NCBI RefSeq assembly: GCF_000471905.2
Contig: NW_006499973.1
Span: forward strand, 450,594 to 514,593
Source: Amborella trichopoda
Taxonomy: Eukaryota; Streptophyta; Magnoliopsida; Amborellales; Amborellaceae
DNA: 64,000 bases
Direction: 5' to 3'
The notes under the pieces are model-generated. The model made no database searches. It was not told the origin of the DNA and saw only the letters and a program-made list of their open reading frames with translations. Each line of letters begins with the position of its first letter. Within the stretch, counting starts at the first letter, position 1. This document shows positions 55,766-64,000 of this stretch, piece after piece. The position numbers and the translations under genes are program-made.

Positions 55766-56927
55766 TTCACAAAAAAAGAAAAAAATATAATAACGCGCAT
55801 GGTGCATATCTGGACAAGGGAATACCATGAGTAAAAATGACGAACGGGCATTTGTCACCAAACCATGAGTAAGAGAGTTTCATAAAAATATAAACCCCGG
55901 TACGGTGAAAACCCAAAAAGGGCACCATGAGTAAAAATGGAAGAATAATGGTGGACATGGCCGAAAGGTCATGGGTAAAAGAACATCAAATAAAAGGAAG
56001 TTGGTGAAAACCATCTCTACGACACCGCTTCCCAAGTCCAAGTGAAAACCCGCAAAGGGTGCTTGGACCAATAAACAGGTTGATATCGCGTTCGCCTCAA
56101 TAGGCGGCTTCAGCCTGCATTCAAAAAAGAAAAATCCTTAGTTTCACAATACCAAGACCTAAAAATATGAGCTTCAAGCAAGATTCCGACAGCCTGAGTT
56201 CATTCGCAAAAAGGACTCGAAGGACAGAAGATTCGTCAAGAAGGCAAAACAAGTCTCATGAAGAAGAGCACCATTCTCACAAGGTCACTAACGCACTTCA
56301 AGATGCTGAAGATGCCCTAAGAAAGCCAAGTCAGCCAGACCTTGAACCTGCTATGCAACAACAAGATTGAGCCCTCAGGGGATGCCTCAGACAAAGAAGA
56401 GAGGTATCCTGATTGTTAAAACTGCTAGCAGTAGGCAGGGGTTATACCCAAAGCCGTTCACCTCGATAAACTGAGGTACCCTACCCATCGAGGACAATCT
56501 GGTGCACCATGCAGACTGACTCCAACCAAAGGCCCTTCAATAGTCCATTCAGAACAAACAACAAAACAAACAAACCTAGACCAAATGGGAAAAATACCTT
56601 CAGCATGGCACTCCACTGCCAGACGGGCTTGATTCTAACCAACCAGATCTGTACAAAATCCTTAGCTATCAGAATCACAAATAGTCCCTTGAGGGTGAGG
56701 ACTTCGACATGATCCCTCAAAAAAGGCTCTTCTCCCCCTAAAGTCTCCACGGATGGACCTGTACATTGCATCCAAACGTTTGAGCATCCTACTTATAGCA
56801 TTGTGTGGATCTCCTCGACGTTTGCGTGGTCCTGTGGCTAAGAAGAAAAAAGTAATAAAGCCAAAGGAAACTTTTCGAATTTTGTCCTTCTTGTTTCTCT
56901 CGAAGCATAACATTCGGTGGGGCAAGT
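55766..56927 (+). other. Element B 3' untranslated region to LTR boundary
   Basis: A-rich patch (55768-55790), CATGAGTAAAAATG repeats (55825-55950), then sequence shared with A and C. A small + frame (56167-56370) is polar, has no recognised family and lacks a clear counterpart in A, so it is not called. Ends CATTCGGTGGGGCAAGT at 56927, a G-rich but interrupted polypurine tract. Confidence 0.5.
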
Positions 56928-59848
56928 TGTTTGAACATTATTTTCAGCATCTTGGGTCCCCAATGCGAAATAAAAAAGAGAAGCCGGTCAATAAAGCTTG
57001 AATTACAGTGGAATGCTCGATAGTCTAAGAATTTCCCCAAAACAAGTGGAAATGTTCATAAGGACTTCAAAAGGCTACCTTCCAAGTTTTCATCGCAATC
57101 CAACATGTCTAAGGCAGTGCAGATAAAGAAACAATTTTGGAAAAATCAGTCTCTAGCACCCTGAAACAGACCCCGTAACTAGAAATCTATTTTCGATGCA
57201 TCAAATTATTGTGAGACAACCTCCATTGGATCTGGTGCAGTTGAAATCCCCTATGGGTCAAGTTTCAGCTTAATCAGGCACTCCAAGACAAAGTTATGGG
57301 TAAAAGACCGAAAAGGGGTAGGCCGCACACTATTCTCGTACGCCCTCCCTGCACCAAATCACCATTAAAAGTGATTGTTTTTATAGTATCAAGTAGTAAA
57401 TTTCGGGAGCCATATCTCACTCGCCCCTAATTGGATCACACTCAAATTTTGTGAGCGTGTCCGTCTCGTCAAGACGAGCGTTTTGATATGTGGCATGCCC
57501 TGTGACGACGCTCGAGCAGGGAGAAAAGCTAGAGATAATTTGATGATTCGTGGAGGAAGTTACAGGAAATTTAACAATGAGATATCCCTCTCGAGCGGCC
57601 ATATCAAGGCACTCGGGCATCATATTGACACGAGACAAGTTCTATCACGTGTGTAAGGTCTAGAGCTACCATTGGTCCGAACCCCGTGCGGGATGAACAG
57701 TCGGATTTCACGCACAAAGCTGATACAGTTATTGTAAATTTTGGTTGCCAGAATTCAGATTTCGACCAAAAACCCAAGACTGCAAAATCTTCGTCCAGGA
57801 ACGAAATTGAGATGCGTTTGTTACCACATGATCATGATGACATGCTCAATGCAATACAGTGAAGAAATCCCAAAGAAACATCAAGCTATGAGCACACTAT
57901 TGATCCGAAGTTTTCAAGATTCACACGAATTTCCATGATCGTGGCTTAAAACATGTTTCGTGCCTCGAAGTTGGTATCAAATCCATCGTCATGACGAACC
58001 CTACAAGAAAGCAATCATCGTTTTATCAAACGGGCACCAGAGCAACCCCGGATCACCCATGGAAGATCACGTATGTTCTAGGGCAGCTAAAGGGATTGTT
58101 TGAAATTCCATGTATTGTTAAGCAAGGGTAAAACAGTCATTTTACACTCATGTTTAGAATTTATTTTAATTCAAATAAATTGTAATTATCATCCATTAGA
58201 ATAAAACCTCTCTCCTCACTTTCCTTTTCTCTCTCTTCTTTCTTTTCATCTCTCACTGTTCACCTTCCTTCTCTCTCTACTTTCCTTTCTTCTTTCTCTT
58301 CCCTAAACTCTCTTTCTGCCTCTCTGTCTTTCTATCTCTCACCCTGCTATTTCTTTTCTCTTTCTTCCCCAATCACGCACAACGATACCCACCGTCGGGC
58401 ATGACATTCTCATTCTTCCCTTATCCTTTGGAAACATGCGTGAGTCGAGCCTTAACTCAAGTCGTGGGTCAGGCCTCTGTTCAAGTTTCCCCTTTCCCAT
58501 GTTGTGCACGACGATACTCATCAATTCGCATAACATTCCTTTCCTCATTCTTTGATAAGGACACTGAACTGGATCCTTTCCTAAGTGGTGGGTCGGATCG
58601 TGTCTAAGTCCCTTACGACACGAGCGGCGATGCCTAGTGTCGTGCGTGTCTTTCCCCTTTCTCGTTCCTGTCTCTCTCTCTTAACATGGATGATAAAGAC
58701 CCATCGATGTCCATATTCTTTCTCTCTCTTCTTTTCTCTGTCATGGGCGGTTGAACCCATCATCTATGTTCTTTCTTTCTCCTCTTTCCTCTGTCAAGAG
58801 CGACGGAACCCATCGCCGTCCATGTTCTTTCTCTCTCCTCTTTCCTATGCCATGGGCGGTGGAACCCATCGCCGTCCATGCTTCCTTCTCTCTCACTTTT
58901 CTCTCTCTTATTTTTCTCTTGCCCTTCTCTTCTCTCTCCATTCTCTCTCTTCTTTTTCTCTCGCCTTTCTCCTTGCTCTCCCTTTTCTCTTTTCTCATCT
59001 GTTTCTCCACATTCCTTTCTTCTCTTTTCTTCTCTCTCTCCTCTTCTCTCTCCTTCCTCTTCTATCTCTTCTCTTTCTCTCTCTTGTTTTTCTTATCTCT
59101 CCTATTTCTCCTTCTTTTCCTTCTTCTTCTCTCATTTGATCAAGGGACAAGTCTAGCAGTGTCACGATAGTCTCGTCGTCGAGCAGTATTACTGTCATGC
59201 CGGTCTAAGTTATCGTGCTCATCTTGCTGCCACGTCGAACTCGCCATTGTGTCAGGCTGGTCAGTGTTGGTGTTCTGTCGTCGAGTAGTATTGCCATCAT
59301 GCCGGTCCGTGTTACCGTGCCCGTCTTGCTACTACGTCAGGTCAATCACCATGCCAATCTAGCCACTGTGATAATCTAGTCACTATGCTAGACTAGCCAC
59401 CCGGTCAAATGTCTCTTTGTTTTCTTTTCTTCTCTCTTCTTCCTTCTCCCAAACCCCATCGCATCATTTATTTTCTTTTCTCCTTTGAATGTGCACACTT
59501 GTGTGCATTCACCCAAAGACAAGGTGGGGTCTCTTGGCCCACTTGTCTTGTAAAATTAACCATGTGTGTGTGATCACAGAAACATGAAAATATAGGCCAA
59601 GGGAGGCGATTCTAAACCAGTTGTACGACTGGGGGGCTTTCTTCATGATCTAAGAGGGCGCCCAAGAGGGCCAGCCCGAGTAAGTCCCGAACCCACCTTA
59701 AATTCCTCTCTCATTGGTTGGTATACCTGCCCTTGTTCCTAAGCAAGGTTTCCAAGAAAGTGATCTCAAGTCTCGGGTTCCCTTCGAAACCCGAGACGCG
59801 AGTCACCAAATCATCCAAATTCGGGGGCGAGATAGAGGCACCTAACCA
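56928..59848 (+). mobile_element. Element B 3' LTR
   Basis: Starts TGTTTGAACATTATTTTC and ends GAGGCACCTAACCA, then GTCAT. It has the full U3 missing from the 5' LTR (57354-57870) but lacks about 790 bases with the TATA box and first CT tract (equivalent to 39030-39820; junction near 58205). It keeps the repeats of about 60 bases with GGTGGAACCCATCGCC (58690-58880), the second CT tract (58880-59140) and the U5 hairpin (59516-59549). Confidence 0.9.
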
Positions 59849-61061
59849 GTCATCTCTTGAAATTCAACCTGTTGAAGCGTTCGAGTTGAGTAAAATCGTG
59901 ATTCATGAAATTTAAAAAAGTCATGTCAATCTCCTTTCTTTCACCTATGAAATATCGTCTTGAATTGTTGGAGTTTGGTTGGGTGAAATGGGGGCAAAAA
60001 ATGATACGATTTCGAAAAATTAGATATTGAACTCTTCTTATTTTCGAGCATGCAGGAGCTTTATCTCAAGGTGATATTTGGCCCCCTTCGATATAGTATT
60101 TGACGTGCAAAGGAAGGGTAATTCGTCATTGACATATAAGAAAATAGAGAGGTATTTTATAATGTTCCAAAGCTCTATGCACCCGAGCTTGGAACCCACA
60201 CACTAGACACCAGAGTCTTGATAGTTTAGAGAAAGAAAGAGACAAAATCGAGTAGAGAGAGAGAGAGAGTTAGCCCACTGGTTTGCTTGCTGGAATTGCA
60301 GAGAATGATGTATTGTTGAGAGGATAAAAAATTGTTCCAAGTGTACAACTCGTATGGGTAGGAGGGTTCTTCCTATAGAGCACTAAGAGGCTTTGTTGTG
60401 GTGGTTACATGCACCACCCAATAGCTACAAGTTACATGTGGTTACGTCCACCCCAACAGCTATAAGTTATATGCACTTGAAGGCTGTTGTGCCGATGTGA
60501 GCATGCGAGTGCGAAGATCCCTATCAAGCGCCCTTGCGCCCACACCCTTGCTCACATGCACACGAGCGTCGTACGCTCACGTGCTTCGCACATGCACCTT
60601 CTCTCTCCTTTGTACGTAGAGTATATTGTATGGAAATGTGTACTCATAAATACAACTCAATAAACTCTCTCCTCTTCAATGTGGGATTCAAACCCATATC
60701 TTTCTCTCTCTACAAACAATTTAAGAATTGTTGTTTTGAAATACACGTAAGTATTTTTCAAACAAAAGATACTAACAATTGGAACCCAAAATTTGGGTTA
60801 ACAGGAACCAGGAGGGTCCCTATTCTGTTCTAAAAGATCAGTTCCAGTTTGAACCGGCCTTTTTTCCTACAATGGAAATGAGTCTACAAGTGTAAGGACT
60901 TTAAACTTTCGCTTAACCCATCGTAAGCAGTAAAGGAGTTGGGTTCTGTTAGGTAGGCATACAATGTAAAATTTTGTCAAAACTTTCCATGATGATGAGT
61001 CATCTCTTAAAAAGCCTGTTTTCAAAACGGATTTAGAACTTAAAATTTATAAAATATATAA
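59849..61061. other. Host flank right of element B
   Basis: Begins with the GTCAT target duplication and continues the host sequence of 38110-38262. A GA-microsatellite lies at 60253-60270. The stretch 60620-60790 (TAAACTCTCTCCTCTTCAATG, then CAAACAAAAGATACTAACAA) looks like decayed retroelement flank of a type common in plants, but I cannot assign it. No gene is supported; the frame 60534-60833 has no recognisable family. Confidence 0.4.
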
Positions 61062-61292
61062 GGGAATGTATACAATGAGACCATTAATCTTTGATATATG
61101 GTGGTCACAAGTCCTTACAACCATTTGATGTGAAATTTGATAGCTTGGATGTGTCACAAAGTTCGAGAAAATTTCTTTTGAAGTTTGAGCTTGATCAATG
61201 TAATAATTGCAACCATCAATTTCATATCCAATAGTCAAGATTAATGTTACCACCTTGTATCAAAGGTAAATGGTCTCATTCTATACTTTCCC
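61062..61292. mobile_element. Foldback MITE-like element M1
   Basis: 231 bases with long inverted arms: left end GGGAATGTATACAATGAGAC, right end complementary to GGGAAAGTATAGAATGAGAC. The arms pair over most of the length (CATTTGATGTGAAATTTG against CAATTTCATATCCAATAG). Flanking 9-mers AATATATAA and AAAATATAA agree at 8 of 9, in keeping with a Mutator-type 9-base duplication, but the sequence is simple AT. Non-coding. Confidence 0.7.
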
Positions 61293-61442
61293 AAAATATA
61301 ATCTCTTACATAAAGATCATTAATACATAAAAATAAATAAATACTAAAAATTAAAATTAATTTCATTAAAAAAAATGTAGATGTTGGATTAGCTTTTCTT
61401 AGAGGGAGTAACAATATGGCATCAGGGATGCAAATGTGAAGA

Positions 61443-61672
61443 GGGATTGTATGCAATGAGATCATTTACCTTTGGTACAAGGTGGTCACAATTCTTTACA
61501 ACCATTTGATGTGATATTTGATAGCTTGGATGTGTCACGAAGTTCGAAATTTTTTTTTTTGAAGTTTGAACTTAATCAATGGAATAATTGCAACCACCCA
61601 ACTTCACATCAAATGGTCAAGATTAATGTGACCACCTTGTATCAAAGTTAAATGTCTCACTCTATACTTTCC
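61443..61672. mobile_element. Foldback MITE-like element M2, same family as M1
   Basis: 230 bases, clearly similar to M1 in the same orientation along its length (CATTTGATGTGATATTTG, TGTGACCACCTTGTATCAAAG). Left end GGGATTGTATGCAATGAGA, right end complementary to GGAAAGTATAGAGTGAGAC. Separated from M1 by 150 bases of AT-rich sequence. Flanking duplication not clear. Confidence 0.7.
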
Positions 61673-61780
61673 TTGAAAATGCATAAGAAAAAAAAATTCG
61701 GACTCGTTCATAATGTGCTCCGTTGGTTTCATGTTATAAGTGCTATTCAGTGTGTAAAGTGGGTCTACGCATGTTCTTTT

Positions 61781-62546
61781 AGGGAAAATTACAAAAAACC
61801 CCCAAGACTACACCTTTTTTTGTAACTCACCCCAACCAAACTTTTTCTCTCACTTTTTTTCTCCAAAATACACTTTATATGCAAATACCATCAATCAAAT
61901 AAAAGAATAAAAAAATACCTAAACTACCATCTTTTACTTTTACCTTACTTACGCCTCTATCTCCTCTATCCTATCAAAATAGGGGCTCCGACATTGTGTA
62001 AGTACGGTTCGGTAGTAGGACTTCGGCACTGCATAAAGTGCGGTCCTGCAGTAGGGCTCTGACACTATGTAAAGTGCGGTCCGACAGTAGGGCTCCGACA
62101 TTGTGTAAAGTGTGCTTCAACGGTTGCAAAGGACGCTTCGACGGTTGCAAAGGACAGTCTGACAGTTGTAAAGGGCGTTCCAACAGTTGCAAAGGGTAGT
62201 CCGACAGTAAATGTTACTGGATTCCAGGGTTTCGACACTATGTAGGGGCGGTCCGACAGTACTCAGTTTCGGTCCAGTAGTTGTCTTAGGGCGGTCCGAC
62301 ACTTGTGCTCCGGTAATGTGATCACAATGCCTTCCGACAATGTGCTACTGGGTTCTAAAAATCAACATTAAATCTGGCTAAAATGATTTTTGTGTGCGGA
62401 AAGAGCAATTTCGTCTAAAAAATAAACTTTTTTTTTTAGGGATATTTGTATAGAAATTCGTTCCAGAGAAAAAAGTGAGAGAAAAGATTAAGTTGGGGTG
62501 AGTTACTTAAACAAAATTGTAGTTGGGCTTTTTATTTTTTTTTCTT
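61781..62546. mobile_element. Non-autonomous terminal-inverted-repeat element with internal repeats
   Basis: Left arm (about 61781-61865) reads GGGAAAATTACAAAAAACCC, then GTAACTCACCCCAAC and TTTTTCTCTCACTTTTTTTC. The right arm (62440-62546) is its reverse complement: GAGAAAAAAGTGAGAGAAAA, then GTTGGGGTGAGTTAC and GGGCTTTTTATTTTT. The arms are about 85-105 bases. The middle holds a tandem array and no transposase. This fits a MITE or Mutator-like non-autonomous element; class uncertain. Confidence 0.7.
61981..62325. repeat. Tandem array inside the TIR element
   Basis: Two interleaved unit types: a roughly 36-base unit with GTAGGGCTCCGACATTGTGT and AAAGTGCGGTCC (61981-62110), and a roughly 20-base unit with TCGACGGTTGCAAAGGAC (62110-62205). 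More diverged units run to 62325. Confidence 0.75.
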
Positions 62547-62800
62547 AATGAAAACCTGGTTTGCAAATGAGGGGGCGACGCCGCTGTTCTCCCTGCCTGA
62601 TGACGTGGCACTTCATTATTGCATTCCTTCTCTCTCTGCCAATTGTTGCATTGCTTTCTCTCTCTTAAAATATGTGTATGCTCTCGGCTGCAAAGAGACA
62701 CGAAAGGGCATCTTAACCCACCCCCCAATGGTGCACAAGGCCAACTATCCTCTCTGTTTCGAAGTATAAAAACAAAGGAAGGTCAGTGGCTTTTAACGCT
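62547..62800 (+). promoter_or_regulatory. Putative promoter of a gene running off the right edge
   Basis: TGACGTGGCA (62601-62610) contains an ACGT core of the ABRE/bZIP-binding kind. CCAAT lies at 62725-62729 and TATAAAAAC at 62765-62773, in the context GAAGTATAAAAACAAAGG. The spacing is right for transcription starting near 62795. The sequence just left is the TIR element, so the promoter would be compact. No coding exon is visible, so this is inference from motifs. Confidence 0.45.
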
Positions 62801-64000
62801 AAGACGCCCCACAAGCTAAGTTCTATTTTGTGCGAGTTTGGGGTCAGAGAAGCAATATATGTTAGGGAGGGATTTATTGTAACCCTAGTTTGGGTCTGGG
62901 AAGCTATATATCTTAGGTAGGGATTTATTGTAAACCTTATTTATTTTATTTTTTTTTTCTTATTTTAGGGCGTGTTTGATTGCCTTTAGCCGCGGTTTCT
63001 GTTTTTATAAAAAAGGGTTTTATTGGATTGTACTTGTCCTCGAAGATTATCTGTTTTTTGGAAATTAGGGTTCCGAAGTGTTGCCATTTGTTATGATGAT
63101 TGATCTTTGTTGTGTTTTCTTTTTTTAAAGTTGTTGATGTTGAAGAGCTAGGCCTTTCCTTTGTCTTGTTTTTTATTGTTGCCTCTAGAACAGGATTGGG
63201 GTGATTGCCTTCTTTGCCTTGCTTTGTTTTCTGAATCCTTTTATATGTTCCTAAGGTCTCTCTGATTCATGTGCACGTTGAGAACTGTTTGCTGGAAAAG
63301 TGCTTGGATTTAGTTTGGTTTGTTTTCCTGTACATTTGATATTTATTACAGTTAGGATCTTTGTGTAATGTGTTCAGCTCTTTTGTGATGCATGTTGTAT
63401 TTGGCATTGATCTATATTTGTTTATGCATGGTTGTTCTTCTCTTTTGGATAATCTAACAAGTTGAAGTTCTCTTGTCTTTTAATAATCTGAAGTTTGAGT
63501 TTTTTGCCTTGCATGATGGATGGTTGCTTATGCTTGGGTTTGTCTTTGATTTGGCTATGATCTTTAGCTGTTTATTCGTAATTAGGGTTTTTCCCCTTGT
63601 TTAAATGGTTCTTCTATGTACCTACTAGCATTTCTCTCTCTGATGGTAGCTTATCTATATTTATATTGGCATCCCCAATATTACTTTATCTATTGACTTT
63701 ATTTTGTTCAGAACCATATGAGTTCTATGATTTAGCTAGCTATACTCTTGATTGATTTGTCCTTTTAAAGCTAGTCTAACTTATTCTTTCAGTCATTGCA
63801 TATTGTCTATCTCCTGTAAAATTTACATGATCCTAAGTACTAATTGATGGGTAAATTGCTACGTTATTGTCCAAAGAGTTCTGTAGCATATTAGAATGGG
63901 GCGTGTTGCATACAAAGTCTTATACGGTTGTTCCTACCATGCCATATGTGATCAATGGTTTGATTTGCTTATGTCTATTTTGCCATCTCTCTCTCTCTCT
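62801..64000 (+). other. Putative 5' leader and leader intron of that gene
   Basis: No coding frame of note. From about 62940 the sequence is strongly T-rich, as plant introns are, with AATTAGGGTT at 63064 and 63579 (reverse telo-box-like AAACCCTAA), frequent TTTG runs, and a CT repeat at the last 12 bases. A 52-base unit is duplicated in tandem at 62836-62938 (both copies with GGGATTTATTGTAA), giving two similar GGTAGGG/GGAGGGATT sites where a donor could lie. Long leader introns are common in plant housekeeping genes. Donor and acceptor cannot be fixed from this window. Confidence 0.35.

Larger units (their letters stand above)
38263..59848 (+). mobile_element. Element B: TAT/Ogre-like LTR retrotransposon without RT or integrase
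   Basis: A 21.6-kb element (19.6 kb without the nested solo LTR) bounded by LTRs 38263-41537 and 56928-59848, with a perfect GTCAT target duplication (38258-38262 and 59849-59853). In order it holds primer site, gag leader, gag, protease, linker, a minus-strand ORF of about 3.75 kb, repeat-rich 3' region and 3' LTR. No RT, RNase H or integrase sequence is found. The coding regions all contain stops. Its LTRs differ more than those of C, so it is older. Same layout as element A. Confidence 0.9.

Noticed and set aside
2098-59848. Endogenous pararetrovirus or envelope-bearing element
   Set aside because: Primer sites, paired LTRs, 5-base target duplications, and an integrase in C fit an LTR retrotransposon. 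No movement-protein or envelope-like sequence is seen.
1-64000. tRNA, rRNA or other structured RNA genes
   Set aside because: No cloverleaf with A and B boxes and no rRNA-like stretch was noticed on either strand. A covariance-model scan was not possible here.

Overview
This is repeat-rich nuclear DNA from a plant, most likely a seed plant. I see no bacterial-style operon, CRISPR array, rRNA or tRNA gene. Almost all of the window is nested LTR retrotransposons of one Ty3/gypsy family that resembles the TAT/Ogre lineage. The support for that lineage is a retrotransposon gag capsid, a CX2HX4HX4C knuckle, a DGGSA-type protease, a pre-RT segment ending in EMPGLDP, a second archaeal-type RNase H, a GPF-type integrase tail, and LTRs of about 2.8-3.5 kb. 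The lineage call is mine from motif recognition, not from a search.

Layout. 1-2097: inner part of an LTR of another family, with minisatellites, inserted into the leader of element A. 2098-38109: element A (+ strand), with broken gag and protease, then a large antisense ORF with a plant-mobile-domain (PMD)-like region, then a repeat-rich 3' region and its 3' LTR. That 3' LTR is interrupted twice by relatives: solo LTR D (18156-21048, target duplication CTCTC) and element C, complete with both LTRs on the minus strand (21734-37909, target duplication CACGC/CACGT). C carries gag, reverse transcriptase, RNase H and integrase remnants but no protease and no antisense ORF. 38110-38262: a short piece of older host DNA. 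38263-59848: element B (+ strand), with both LTRs and a perfect GTCAT target duplication. B has the same plan as A (gag, protease, antisense ORF, no RT or integrase) and is split by an unrelated solo LTR (44984-46995, target duplication CCTAC) that contains a 338-base assembly gap. 59849-64000: low-copy-looking flank with two foldback MITE-like elements, one terminal-inverted-repeat element, and at the right edge what looks like the promoter and 5' leader of a gene that continues outside the window.

How the parts fit. A and B look like two old copies of one non-autonomous subfamily: gag and protease on the sense strand, converging tail to tail on an antisense gene of about 3.7 kb that has its own TATA-like site in both copies and a poly(A) signal in B. 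C looks like a decayed relative that kept the pol enzymes A and B lack. All coding regions carry stops or frameshifts, so no complete protein is expected. Most remaining open frames are shadows of these regions or of CT-rich LTR tracts.

The inferred order is: A inserts in host; D and C later insert in its 3' LTR; B inserts separately 154 bases beyond the end of A. C's LTRs differ at 8 of their outermost 95 bases by eye, and B's LTRs differ more, so C is younger than B.
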